The notes: generated by a model from the letters alone, not told the origin. A stretch of DNA of 64,000 nucleotides from Bradyrhizobium tropiciagri (GCF_018130545.1 NZ_JAFCKF010000004.1:569501-633500), one strand, 5' to 3'; positions 41,530-50,519 are shown, counted from the stretch's first letter. Made by a program: numbers and translations.

Positions 41530-44094
41530 CTAAAACTTCGCCCTGATGCCGGCGTAGGCGGAGAGCGGCATGCCGGGCACGAAGGTGCGCGGATCGGTCA
41601 GCTGCGCCATCAGGTTAGTGACGCCGCGCGTCGTGCTGGCAAAGCCGCCGGTCTCGAAGAAGGTACCGCCCAGATAATAGTGCTGGTTGAAGACATTGTT
41701 GATCAGCCCGAACACCTCGATGTTCGACGTGATCTTGTAGGACGTGTGCAGGTTCACCACCGCATAGGCGGGCACTTTCGGGCTCTGGTTGGTGTCGTCG
41801 CCGACGAGCCACTGGCTGCCGACGACGTTGATATCGGCGCCGACCTTCCACGCATCGGTGGCGAGGTACTCGACGCCGGCCTTGAAGCGGTGTGCCGGAA
41901 TGCCCGGGATGTGGTCGCCCGGCTTGACGTTGACGAACTGGACGTCGTCGTTGTTCGGGTCGGTCAGGGCATTCGGATTGTTGGGAGACGGCAACGTATT
42001 CGCGCTTTGATAGGTCGCGTCGACATAGGTGTAGTTCGCGTAGGCGTTCCAGCGCTCGATGCGATATTCCAGCTTGGCCTCGATGCCTTGCCGCAGGGTC
42101 TGCCCGGCATTCTGGAAATAGCCGAAATTACCCGTGCCGAGCGGGCTGGTCACCCGGATGATGTCGTCGTCGGACAGCGTGTGGAACGCACCGAGGCCCC
42201 AGCTCAACATGCCGGTCCTGGCATCGCGGCCCCAGCTGCCGCGGAAGCCGGCCTCGACGGTGTGCGATACCACCTGCTTGAGTGGCGGATCGGATACCAG
42301 GAAGGCATCGATGACGCAGGGGCGTGCCGGATCGGAGCAGCCGAGCTCCAGCGGCGTGGGCGCGCGGTTGGCCTCTGAATAGCCGGCATAGAAAGTGAGG
42401 TTCGGCGTGATCTTGTAGGTGCCGCCGATCACCGGGTTGAAGCGTTGGTAATTGTTGCTGCTGTTGAGCAGGTCATTGGTCCCGGTCTGGTCCTGCAGAT
42501 TGATCTGGGCATAGTTGAATCGCCCACCGGCCGTGACCGAGAACCGGTTCGTCACGTCGAACGTATCGGTGAGATAGACGCCGGCGTAGGTGTTGGTGGC
42601 GCGCAGGTCGACCGGGGCGAGACCGGCGTCGGGCTGGTTGATGTAGATTCCGGTGCCGTTCACGAACAGATTGTTCGGATCGATGGTGCCGAGCTCGCTG
42701 GTGGCGTTGAACTTCGTGTTGCCATGGTCAACGCTGACGCCCATCACGACATGGTTGTTGTGGCCGAAGATCTGGTCGGTGTTGGTCAGCTGCGCGGTGC
42801 CGCCGTACGAATTGGTGGCGGCGTTGTTGCGGTCGATCTCGCCAAGGAACGCCGTGCCAAGCGTGTTCGGCACCGGCGGCCCGCCGACCGGACCGTAGAT
42901 CGGGTCGTTGTCGTTGTTGCCGTCGATGCAGAGATTGCGTCCCCTGTTGCAGGATTCGACGTCGGTGCCGTTGCCGTCGATGTGGGACTGCCGGAAGCCG
43001 CGGAAATAGGCGTTGCCCTGGAACGACCACGTGTCCGAGAAATTGTGGTTCAGCGTAGCGTTAACGAAGGCGAGCTGCAGCAGCGTCGTTTGCGGCCAGG
43101 TGTAGACGCTCGACCAGCGCTGATTGAGCATCTGCACCGGCGTTGCCGCGACGTTGCCGAGCAGATTGCTGGCGCCGGTGAAGTTCACGTGGAATTCGGT
43201 GTCGTCGTTGCGTGTGCCCACATCCACATACATGCGGTTGATGTGCGACTGGTTGGCGTAGTCGCGCCAGCCGCTGTCATAGGCGGATTCAAACGCCGCA
43301 TAGGCGGAGATGTTGTCCCTCTGGCCGCCGGACTGCACGCTGCCCTGCACGCGTCCGTAGGAGCCGCCGAAAAGTTCGGCCTCGGAGCCCTGATAGGTGA
43401 AGCCGTTCTTCATCTGGATGCTGAGCGCGCCGCCGATCGCGTTGAGACCGAACACCGGGTTGTTGGGAAACATCGCAACGCTGTCGATGGCCTTTTCCGG
43501 GATGAAATCCCAGTTCACCACGTCGCCCCAGGATTCGTTGATGCGCACGCCGTTCTGGTAGACCGCGAGCCCTTGCGGCGTGCCCTGCACCGGCGAGGCG
43601 GTGAAGCCGCGATAGTTGAGATCGCGCTGGAACGGATTGCCGGTCTGGTCGCCGAGCGAAACACCCGGCAGCTTGCGGTTCACCGAGTCCAGGAAGTTGG
43701 TCGAATAGTCGCGGCTGAAATCCGCCGAGGTCAGCACCGCGGTGTTGGACGGCACCTTGTCGCGATCGATCAGGCTGGCGTCGCGCTCGGACGGGCCGGG
43801 GACACCGACACCGCCCTCCGGCGCCGCCGCGGTTTGCGCCGGTGCGGCCCGCCTCCGGGCGGTTTGCGAAGGCTGCGCGACCGGCCGGGCGGCGGGCTTG
43901 ATGCTGCGAGTGCCGGAAAGCGGCGACGGGGCGATGACGCTGACCGGCGGCAGTTCGGCCGGGGCGGGAGTCTGGCCGTGCGCCATCGTCAGCGGCGCCG
44001 TGGCTCCGATGGTGGTGAGCACGGCCGCAGCGCCGCGCGTATAGACCGAAGAAGACAAAAATCGTGTTGCCTTACGCAACAACGTACCAGCCAT
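41530..44094 (-). CDS. TonB-dependent receptor (tandem copy A)
   Basis: This 854-residue outer-membrane receptor has a signal peptide (VLTTIGATAPLTMAHGQ), a Pro-rich N-terminal part with PPVSVIAPSP as TonB-box-like region, a plug domain (TNFLDSVNRKLPGVSLGDQTGN) and a barrel ending YAGIRAKF. It is highly similar along its full length to the next gene, showing tandem duplication. A conspicuous difference is an extracellular loop near ESCNRGRNLCIDGNND. In a locus with lanmodulin it is a candidate for metal-chelate uptake, but the cargo is not shown by sequence. Confidence 0.92.
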   Translation of the reverse strand: MAGTLLRKATRFLSSSVYTRGAAAVLTTIGATAPLTMAHGQTPAPAELPPVSVIAPSPLSGTRSIKPAARPVAQPSQTARRRAAPAQTAAAPEGGVGVPGPSERDASLIDRDKVPSNTAVLTSADFSRDYSTNFLDSVNRKLPGVSLGDQTGNPFQRDLNYRGFTASPVQGTPQGLAVYQNGVRINESWGDVVNWDFIPEKAIDSVAMFPNNPVFGLNAIGGALSIQMKNGFTYQGSEAELFGGSYGRVQGSVQSGGQRDNISAYAAFESAYDSGWRDYANQSHINRMYVDVGTRNDDTEFHVNFTGASNLLGNVAATPVQMLNQRWSSVYTWPQTTLLQLAFVNATLNHNFSDTWSFQGNAYFRGFRQSHIDGNGTDVESCNRGRNLCIDGNNDNDPIYGPVGGPPVPNTLGTAFLGEIDRNNAATNSYGGTAQLTNTDQIFGHNNHVVMGVSVDHGNTKFNATSELGTIDPNNLFVNGTGIYINQPDAGLAPVDLRATNTYAGVYLTDTFDVTNRFSVTAGGRFNYAQINLQDQTGTNDLLNSSNNYQRFNPVIGGTYKITPNLTFYAGYSEANRAPTPLELGCSDPARPCVIDAFLVSDPPLKQVVSHTVEAGFRGSWGRDARTGMLSWGLGAFHTLSDDDIIRVTSPLGTGNFGYFQNAGQTLRQGIEAKLEYRIERWNAYANYTYVDATYQSANTLPSPNNPNALTDPNNDDVQFVNVKPGDHIPGIPAHRFKAGVEYLATDAWKVGADINVVGSQWLVGDDTNQSPKVPAYAVVNLHTSYKITSNIEVFGLINNVFNQHYYLGGTFFETGGFASTTRGVTNLMAQLTDPRTFVPGMPLSAYAGIRAKF

Positions 44095-44404
44095 AGCGCC
44101 CACCCCATATCGTTCGGTTCGCGGTTGTTTCCGTCGAACGTTGCACTTGCAGACTGCTGGAGCGATGCAGGCTTGGCAAACAAGAACTGTCCCGAGCGTT
44201 CGGACTGACATGCGGCAAAACATCACAATCGTACTACGACCACGATTGGATTGCGTATGCGGTGTGATTCACTGCCGTTCGCAGCGACGAAGACGACGAC
44301 GTTGCCTCACGTCGTCGCAAGCGAAAGCTGGACCGACGCACCACCTCTCACAGAGATCGTGCATCGGTCATTTGACTCTTTGGTTCCTGGAGTTCTGGGA
44401 TCTC
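44095..44404. other. Leader region between tandem TonB receptors
   Basis: This 310-bp gap follows copy B and precedes copy A on the minus strand. It holds the 34-bp segment at 44151-44184 that is also found before copy B. A TCCCGA half-site follows it near 44190, but no full copy of the shared palindrome. No gene is seen; plus-strand frames here are shadows. Confidence 0.5.
44151..44184 (-). promoter_or_regulatory. Conserved leader element before TonB receptor copy A
   Basis: On the minus strand it reads CTTGTTTGCC then GCTCCAGCAGTCT. The segment before copy B (47008-47041) aligns with few changes. The duplication therefore included the upstream control region. Confidence 0.45.
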
Positions 44405-46951
44405 CTAGAACTTCGCCCTGATGCCGGCGTAAGCCGCGAGCGGCATGCCCGGCACGAAGGCGCGGGGATCGCTCAGCTGCGCCATCAGGTTGGGTGCGCC
44501 TCCGGCACTGGTGAAGCCGCCGGTCTGGTAGAACGCGCCGCTCAGATAGTAGTGCTGGTTGAACACATTGTTGATCAACCCGAACACCTCGATGCTCGGC
44601 GTGATCTGATACGAGGTGTGCAGATTGACGACGGAATAGGCCGGCACCTTCGGGCTCTGGTTGGTGTCGTCATGGATCAGCCACTGGCTGCCCACGAAGT
44701 TGAGATCGGCGCCGACCTTCCAAGCATCCGTGACGTTGTAGTCGACGCCGGCCTTGAATCGGTGCGCGGGAATGCCGGGGATATGGTCGCCTGGGCTGAC
44801 GTTGACAAATTCTGCGCCGGCGTCGTTGGTCAGGGCGTTCGGATTGTTCGGCGAGGACAGCGTGATCGCGCTTCGGTAAGTCGCGTCGACATAGGTGTAG
44901 TTCGCGTAGGCGTTCCAACGATTGATGCGGTAGTCGAGCTTGGCCTCGATGCCCTGCCGCAAGGTCTGTCCGGCATTCTGGAAGAAGCCGAAATTGTTGA
45001 CGCCGAGTGGGCTCGCCACCTCGATGATGTCGTCGTCGGACAGGGTGTGGAACACGCCGAGCCCCCAGGTCAGCATGCCGGTCCTGGCATCGTGGCCCCA
45101 GTTGCCGCGCAGGCCGGCCTCGATGGTGTGCGACACCACCTGCTTGAGCGGCGGATCGGCCACCAGGAAGGTGTCGATCATGCAGGGGTGGTTGGGATCG
45201 GAGCAGCCGAGCTCCAGCGGCGTCGGTGCGCGGTTGGCCTCCGAATAGCCGGCATAGGCGGTGAGGTTCGGCGTGATCTTGAAGGTGCCGCCGATCACCG
45301 GGTTGAAACGCTGGAAGCGGTTGCTGCTGTTGAGCAGGTCATTCGTTCCGGTCTGGTCCTGCAAATCGATCTGGGCGTAATTGAAGCGCCCGCCCGCGGT
45401 CACCGAGAACCTGTTGGTCACGTCGAACGTATCGGTGAGGTAGACGCCGGTGTAGGTGTTGGTGGCGCGCAGGTCGACCGGGCTAAGACCTGCGTCGGGC
45501 TGGTTGATGAAGACGCCAGTGCCCGTCACGAACAGGTTGTTGGGGTCGATCGTGCCGAGTTCGCTGGTCGCCGTGAATTTCGTGTTGCCGTGATCGACGC
45601 TGACACCCATCACGACGTGGTTGTCGTGCCCGAACAGCTGGTCCGAATTGGTCAACTGCGCAGTCCCGCCGTAGCTGTTGGTCGCGGCCTGGTTGCGGTC
45701 GATTTCGCCAAGGAAAGAATTACCGAGCGTGTTCGGAGTGGCTGGGCCATCGGCTGGACCGAACAACGGCAGCCCGTTGCCGATGCACAAGGTCGTTGGA
45801 TCGTCGCACGGCGCGACGTCGGTGCCGTTGCCGTCGATGTGAGACTGCCGGAAGCCGCGGAAGTAGGCGTTGCCCTGGAACGACCAGGTGTCCGAGAAAT
45901 TGTGGCTCAGCGTGGCGTTGACGAAGGCGAGCTGAAGCAGCGTCGTCTGCGGCCAGGTGTAGACACTCTGCCAGCGCTGATTGAGCATCTCGACCGGCGT
46001 TGCCGCGACGTTGCCGAGCAGGTTGCTGGCGCCGGTGAAATTGACGTGGAATTCGGTGTCATCGTTGCGCGCGCCGACGTCGACATACATCCGGTTGATG
46101 TGCGATTGGTTGGCGTAATCGCGCCAGCCGCGGTCATAGGCGGATTCGAACGCGGCATAGGCCGAGATGTTGTCCCTCTGGCCGCCGGCCTGCACGCTGC
46201 CTTGCACGCGCCCGTAGGAGCCGCCGAACAGTTCGGCCTCGGAGCCCTGATAGGTGAAGCCGTTCTTCATCTGTATGCTGAGCGCGCCGCCGATCGCGTT
46301 CAGGCCAAAGATCGGGCTGTTGGGCACCAGCGAAACCCGGTCGATGGCCTTTTCCGGGATGAAGTCCCAGTTGACCACATCGCCCCAGGATTCGTTGATG
46401 CGCACGCCGTTCTGATAGACCGCGATGCCCTGTGGTGTGCCCTGCACCGGCGAGGCGACGAAGCCGCGGTAGTCGAGATTGCGCTGGAACGGATTGCCGG
46501 TCTGGTCGGTGAGCGTGACGCCGGGCAGCTTGCGGTTCACCGAGTCCAGGAAGTTGGTCGAGTAGTTGCGGCTGAAATCCGCCGATGTCAGAACTTCGGT
46601 GTTGGACGGGATCTTGTCGCGATCGATCACGCTGGAATCACGCTCGGATGGACCAGGGACCCCGGTGCCCCCCTCCGGCGCCGCCGCGGTTTGCGCAGGC
46701 GCGGCCCGCCTCCGCGCGGTTCGCGAAGGCTGCGCCACCGGCCGAGACACGGGCTTGATGCTGCGGGTGCCCGACAGCGGCGAGGGCGCAATCACGGTGA
46801 CGGGTGGCAACTCGGCCGGGGCGGGGGTCTGGGCGTGAAGCGCGGTCAGCGGCGCTGCTGCTCCGACGGCGGTAAGCAAAGCCACAGCGCCGCGTGAATG
46901 GAACGAAGAACACAAAAACCGTGTCGCTGCACGCAATAACGTACCAGCCAT
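44405..46951 (-). CDS. TonB-dependent receptor (tandem copy B)
   Basis: This 848-residue outer-membrane receptor is near-identical in layout to copy A: signal peptide (LLTAVGAAAPLTALHAQ), PPVTVIAPSP, plug domain and barrel ending in YAGIRAKF. The loop at APCDDPTTLCIGNGLP differs from copy A. A perfect palindrome, TCGGGAA-N3-TTCCCGA, lies 128 bp before the ATG and a 52-codon gene precedes it on the same strand. It is the first receptor in transcription order. Confidence 0.92.
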   Translation of the reverse strand: MAGTLLRAATRFLCSSFHSRGAVALLTAVGAAAPLTALHAQTPAPAELPPVTVIAPSPLSGTRSIKPVSRPVAQPSRTARRRAAPAQTAAAPEGGTGVPGPSERDSSVIDRDKIPSNTEVLTSADFSRNYSTNFLDSVNRKLPGVTLTDQTGNPFQRNLDYRGFVASPVQGTPQGIAVYQNGVRINESWGDVVNWDFIPEKAIDRVSLVPNSPIFGLNAIGGALSIQMKNGFTYQGSEAELFGGSYGRVQGSVQAGGQRDNISAYAAFESAYDRGWRDYANQSHINRMYVDVGARNDDTEFHVNFTGASNLLGNVAATPVEMLNQRWQSVYTWPQTTLLQLAFVNATLSHNFSDTWSFQGNAYFRGFRQSHIDGNGTDVAPCDDPTTLCIGNGLPLFGPADGPATPNTLGNSFLGEIDRNQAATNSYGGTAQLTNSDQLFGHDNHVVMGVSVDHGNTKFTATSELGTIDPNNLFVTGTGVFINQPDAGLSPVDLRATNTYTGVYLTDTFDVTNRFSVTAGGRFNYAQIDLQDQTGTNDLLNSSNRFQRFNPVIGGTFKITPNLTAYAGYSEANRAPTPLELGCSDPNHPCMIDTFLVADPPLKQVVSHTIEAGLRGNWGHDARTGMLTWGLGVFHTLSDDDIIEVASPLGVNNFGFFQNAGQTLRQGIEAKLDYRINRWNAYANYTYVDATYRSAITLSSPNNPNALTNDAGAEFVNVSPGDHIPGIPAHRFKAGVDYNVTDAWKVGADLNFVGSQWLIHDDTNQSPKVPAYSVVNLHTSYQITPSIEVFGLINNVFNQHYYLSGAFYQTGGFTSAGGAPNLMAQLSDPRAFVPGMPLAAYAGIRAKF

Positions 46952-47007
46952 GACGCCCACCCCATTGTCGCGGTTCGCCATTATCCCCAACGAACCATTC
47001 GCATTTG

Positions 47008-47041
47008 AGACTGCTGGAGCAGTGCGGCTTTGGCAAACAAG
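47008..47041 (-). promoter_or_regulatory. Conserved leader element before TonB receptor copy B
   Basis: This is the counterpart of 44151-44184. The minus strand begins CTTGTTTGCC and ends GCTCCAGCAGTCT. Next to it is an inverted repeat ATCCCG-N6-CGGGAT (47046-47063), and beyond that the shared palindrome at 47079-47097. Confidence 0.45.
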
Positions 47042-47078
47042 ATGTATCCCGGTAGGGCGGGATTCTTTTCCATATATA

Positions 47079-47097
47079 ATCGGGAAATATTCCCGAT
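47079..47097. promoter_or_regulatory. Shared palindromic operator, site A
   Basis: Perfect 8-bp arms ATCGGGAA (47079-47086) and TTCCCGAT (47090-47097) with 3-nt centre ATA. It lies 128 bp before TonB receptor copy B. The core TCGGGAA-N3-TTCCCGA recurs at 48186 (before the PQQ dehydrogenase) and, with one mismatch, at 50622 (before lanmodulin). It overlaps the stop codon of the 52-codon gene. Confidence 0.65.
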
Positions 47098-47255
47098 CAG
47101 TTTTTAGGTGATCGGCGCATTGCAGCAACACTTGCCGCGGACAAGAAGGAATCTCTCTCCAAATCAATATCTTGCATGTGCGGCGTCGGCGCCGTGATCA
47201 AGCCGGATTTGCCGCCAAGTGCCCGCACCCGCGCGATCATCTTCGGAGAAGCCAT
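47097..47255 (-). CDS. 52-residue peptide of unknown function
   Basis: The frame encodes a 52-residue peptide, MASPKMIARVRALGGK at the start and DLERDSFLSAASVAAMRR near the end. A GGAGGGAGAC ribosome site sits just before the ATG, which is better than for most genes in the window. It has no Cys, no signal peptide and no membrane span. The N-terminal half is basic, with a central APTPHMQDID segment. It is in line with the two TonB receptors downstream and divergent from the response-regulator gene. It may be a regulatory peptide or a precursor peptide; I do not recognise it. Confidence 0.6.
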   Translation of the reverse strand: MASPKMIARVRALGGKSGLITAPTPHMQDIDLERDSFLSAASVAAMRRSPKN

Positions 47256-47373
47256 GTCTCCCTCCGTCGATTGTATCGACGCTGCAATGCGCATAAGTGT
47301 CACCTGTCCCGACTTGGCGTGCGCCTGTAATGTCACTCCCGATTTCAATCCCCAGCCGCTGTCCAGAACACCG

Positions 47374-47997
47374 ATGCGAGTCCTGCTTGTCGACGATCAT
47401 CCGATCGTCATCGCTGCTTGCCAGGCTTTGCTGGCTGACGAAGCCGAAATCACCGTGACGGCTGCCGTGGACGCGGCAAGCGGCCTGGCGTCGTTCGCCG
47501 CAGATGCTCCGGAGGTTTGCGTCCTCGACATCAATCTGCCGTCAGTGTCCGGCCTTGAACTCGCGCAGCAGATTCTCGGGAAAGACGCCGAAGCGCGGAT
47601 CGTCATCTTCAGCATCAATGACGATCCCGTCTTCATCGCGCGTGCCGTCGATATCGGCGTCAAAGGCTACGTGTCAAAGTCGGGCGATCCCAACGACCTT
47701 GTCATTGCCATCCGCGAAGTGGGACGGGGCGGCACCTTCCTGCCGACCCGAAACGATGCAACGGCAGCTGAATCACCGATTGTGGAAAGCCGACTTGCGC
47801 AGATCGGCTCTCGTGAAACGAAGATTCTTCGTCTGCTCGCGACTGGCCGCACCTTGGCCGAGATCGCAAAACTGATTGGCGTTTCCTACGGAACGGTCGC
47901 GAACGACACCGCGATCATGCGACACAAGCTCGGCGTTCGGTCGACCAGGGAATTAGTCAGGCTGGCGGCCGAGATTTCCGCAAAGCTGCTGAGCTGA
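47374..47997 (+). CDS. NarL/LuxR-family response regulator
   Basis: This 207-residue regulator has an N-terminal receiver (LLVDDHP, phospho-acceptor Asp in CVLDINLPSVSG, Lys in GYVSKSG) and a C-terminal LuxR-type helix-turn-helix (SRETKILRLLATGRTLAEIAKLIGVSYGTVANDTAIMRHKLG). No histidine kinase gene is adjacent. NarL-type regulators such as AgmR/ErbR/PedR control PQQ-alcohol dehydrogenase genes in Pseudomonas, some in response to lanthanides, so a role in controlling the following dehydrogenase and lanmodulin is likely by context. The ATG at 47374 lacks a strong ribosome site. Confidence 0.9.
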   Translation: MRVLLVDDHPIVIAACQALLADEAEITVTAAVDAASGLASFAADAPEVCVLDINLPSVSGLELAQQILGKDAEARIVIFSINDDPVFIARAVDIGVKGYVSKSGDPNDLVIAIREVGRGGTFLPTRNDATAAESPIVESRLAQIGSRETKILRLLATGRTLAEIAKLIGVSYGTVANDTAIMRHKLGVRSTRELVRLAAEISAKLLS

Positions 47998-48055
47998 ATG
48001 CGCGCGCAATTGTCCCCGTTGATCGTCAACGTCGTCGCGAGCGTCGGCAAAAAAT

Positions 48056-48083
48056 AACCCCGCTCTCACGAGGAGGCGGGGTT
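48056..48083 (-). terminator. Hairpin with T-run on the minus strand, after the regulator gene
   Basis: AACCCCGC (48056-48063) pairs with GCGGGGTT (48076-48083) around a 12-nt loop. The run of A at 48048-48054 on the plus strand makes a T-run after the hairpin when read on the minus strand. It is therefore a proper terminator for minus-strand transcripts. No minus-strand gene is upstream of it, so a small antisense RNA is possible. Confidence 0.5.
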
Positions 48084-48185
48084 ACTAGGTTCTTTGGGAT
48101 AAAATCCAGCGCTGTGCGCGGGAAGTAGCGACTCGGATCGTATCGTCACGGTCGTTTCGATCAATGAGATTGTATCTCGCGATTT

Positions 48186-48202
48186 TCGGGAATTATTCCC
48201 GA
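48186..48202. promoter_or_regulatory. Shared palindromic operator, site B
   Basis: Perfect TCGGGAA (48186-48192), centre TTA, TTCCCGA (48196-48202). It lies 146 bp before the PQQ-alcohol dehydrogenase ATG and carries the same core as sites at 47079 and 50622. Confidence 0.65.
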
Positions 48203-48242
48203 GTTGTTTTGGAAAAAATCGACGCGCGCGGCTTTGCACTTT

Positions 48243-48262
48243 CGCAAAGCATTCGCTTTGCG
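48243..48262. promoter_or_regulatory. Second palindrome upstream of the PQQ dehydrogenase
   Basis: CGCAAAGC (48243-48250), ATTC, GCTTTGCG (48255-48262): perfect 8-bp arms with a 4-nt spacer, 86 bp before the ATG. It could bind a second regulator or be a leader hairpin. Confidence 0.4.
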
Positions 48263-48347
48263 CGTTACGTCGTGCATCGATCTTGATGTCGCAAACACGC
48301 GCGTCTACGTTCGTTGAAGATCCGCTAGAGATCGTTGGAGGAGACAC

Positions 48348-50519
48348 ATGAAGCGTTTGCCGTCGTTTGACATTGCGCACTGCGTTGCAGATAGACGAGG
48401 CTCTTCTTCACGAAGAGCCGTTGCGACGATAGCTCTCGCTGGAGTCCTGGGTGTCGCGGTTTTCTGTGGTGCTGCCTCCGCACAGACCGTGACGCCTGAT
48501 CGCATCAAGGACGTCACGTCGAAAGTTGACAGCGATTTCATCAAGGCGAATGCCGCTACTTCCAAGGATTGGCCGACCATCGGACTTGATTACGCCGAGA
48601 CGCGCTTCAGCAAGCTCAATCAGATCAACGCTGGGAACGTGAAGGACCTTGGACTGGTCTGGAGCTACAATCTTGAATCGTCGCGCGGCGTCGAAGCCAC
48701 GCCCGTCGTGGTCGACGGCATCATGTATCAGTCGGCATCGTGGAGCGTTGTCCATGCGATCGATGCGCGCACCGGCAAGAAGCTGTGGTCGTTCGATCCG
48801 GGCGTCGACCGCTCGAAGGGTTACAAAGGCTGCTGCGACGTGGTCAATCGCGGCGTCGCCGTCTACAAGGGCAAGGTGTTCGTTGCCGCTTATGATGGAC
48901 GGTTGATCGCGCTCGATGCCGCCACCGGTCAGAAGGTCTGGGAAAAGGACACGCTGATTGATCACGATCATTCCTACACCATCACCGGCGCACCGCGCGC
49001 ATTCAACGGCAAGGTGGTGATCGGCCAAGGCGGCGCCGAATACGGTGCCCGCGGTTACATCACCGCCTATGACACCGAGACTGGCAACCAGCTATGGCGC
49101 TGGTTCACTGTCCCCGGCGATCCGTCGAAGCCTTTCGAGGATGCCTCGATGGAAGCGGCGGCCAAGACGTGGGACCCGGCGGGAAAATATTGGCTCAACG
49201 GCGGCGGCGGCACGCCATGGGATACGATCACCTACGATCCCGAGCTGAACATGGTCTATGTCGGCACCGGCAACGGCGCGCCTTGGAATCGCAAGATCCG
49301 CAGCCCGTCCGGCGGCGACAATCTGTACCTGGCTTCGCTGGTCGCGCTGAATGCCGACACCGGCAAGTACATCTGGCACTATCAAGAGACCCCCGGCGAT
49401 AACTGGGACTATACGTCGACCCAGCCGATGATCCTCGCCGACATCTCAATTGACGGCGCGCCGCGCAAGGTGATCCTGCACGCGCCGAAGAACGGCTTCT
49501 TCTTCGTGATCGACCGGACCAACGGCAAGTTCATCTCGGCGAAGAACTTCGTCGATGTGAACTGGGCCACGGGCTACGACGCCAATGGACGCCCGATCGA
49601 AGTCCCCGCCGCACGCGGCGATGCGCCTTATGATGCCGTGCCCGGCCCGTATGGAGCGCACAACTGGCATCCGATGTCATTCAATCCGCAGACCGGTCTC
49701 GTCTATCTGCCGGCGCAGAATGTGCCGCTCAACCTGACACCGGAAAAATCCTTCGCGCAGAATGCCGCGACTCCTGGCAAGTTCGGTGGCGCGACCGGCT
49801 GGAACGTCGGCTTCGTGCTCAATGGCGAGCCTCCGAAGGCGCCCGCCTTCGGCAAGCTCATCGCGTGGGATCCGGTCAAGCAGAAGGAAGCGTGGAAGGT
49901 CGACTATGTGTCGCCATGGAATGGCGGCACGCTGACAACCGCGGGCAATCTGGTGTTCCAGGGTACGGCCGACGGACGTTTCGTGGCTTATGACGCCACC
50001 AACGGCAAGACGCTGTGGGAGACGCCGACCGGCACCGGCGTGGTGGCAGCCGCCTCGACCTACACGATCGACGGCCAACAATATGTCTCGATCGCGGTCG
50101 GATGGGGCGGCGTGTTCGGCATCGCCACGCGCGCCACCGAGTACCAGAATCCGGGTACGGTCTACACCTTCGCGCTCAACGGCAAGGCCAAGATGCCGGA
50201 GTTCGTGAAGTATCAGACCGAAGGCCTGTTGCAGGGCGTGAAGTACGACCCGAAGGACGTGCCCGAAGGCACCGCGATCTATGTTGCGGCCTGCGCCACC
50301 TGTCATGGCGTTCCCGGCGTCGATCGCGGTGGCAACGTCAGGAATCTCGGCTACGTCCCCGCTGAAGAGATCGCCAATCTGAAGGACATCGTCTTCGCCG
50401 GACCGTTCCGCGATCGGGGCATGCCGGATTTCACCGGCAAGCTGACCGAAGCGGACGTGGTGAAAATCCAGGCGTTCATCCAGGGAACCGCAGACGCGAT
50501 CCGGCCGAAGAGCAAATGA
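48348..50519 (+). CDS. Quinohemoprotein alcohol dehydrogenase (PQQ plus heme c)
   Basis: This 723-residue periplasmic enzyme has a signal peptide (to about residue 46), an eight-blade PQQ propeller and a C-terminal cytochrome c domain. Seen are the vicinal disulfide Cys162-Cys163 (KGCCDV), metal ligands E231 and N309, catalytic D354 in DNWDYTST, and heme site CATCH (649-653). It oxidises alcohols and passes electrons to PQQ then heme c, like Comamonas type II enzymes. The residue two after D354 is Thr, not the Asp of lanthanide-dependent XoxF/PedH enzymes, so calcium is predicted. GGAGGAGA precedes the ATG. Lanmodulin follows. Confidence 0.95.
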   Translation: MKRLPSFDIAHCVADRRGSSSRRAVATIALAGVLGVAVFCGAASAQTVTPDRIKDVTSKVDSDFIKANAATSKDWPTIGLDYAETRFSKLNQINAGNVKDLGLVWSYNLESSRGVEATPVVVDGIMYQSASWSVVHAIDARTGKKLWSFDPGVDRSKGYKGCCDVVNRGVAVYKGKVFVAAYDGRLIALDAATGQKVWEKDTLIDHDHSYTITGAPRAFNGKVVIGQGGAEYGARGYITAYDTETGNQLWRWFTVPGDPSKPFEDASMEAAAKTWDPAGKYWLNGGGGTPWDTITYDPELNMVYVGTGNGAPWNRKIRSPSGGDNLYLASLVALNADTGKYIWHYQETPGDNWDYTSTQPMILADISIDGAPRKVILHAPKNGFFFVIDRTNGKFISAKNFVDVNWATGYDANGRPIEVPAARGDAPYDAVPGPYGAHNWHPMSFNPQTGLVYLPAQNVPLNLTPEKSFAQNAATPGKFGGATGWNVGFVLNGEPPKAPAFGKLIAWDPVKQKEAWKVDYVSPWNGGTLTTAGNLVFQGTADGRFVAYDATNGKTLWETPTGTGVVAAASTYTIDGQQYVSIAVGWGGVFGIATRATEYQNPGTVYTFALNGKAKMPEFVKYQTEGLLQGVKYDPKDVPEGTAIYVAACATCHGVPGVDRGGNVRNLGYVPAEEIANLKDIVFAGPFRDRGMPDFTGKLTEADVVKIQAFIQGTADAIRPKSK

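Noticed and set aside
44141-46897. 918-codon plus-strand frame opposite the TonB receptors
   Set aside because: A shadow of the real minus-strand receptor gene, rich in Val/Asp/Arg as expected of antisense high-GC frames.
48348-50519. XoxF methanol dehydrogenase
   Set aside because: The protein has a C-terminal heme c domain and Thr, not Asp, after the catalytic Asp; it belongs to type II quinohemoproteins.
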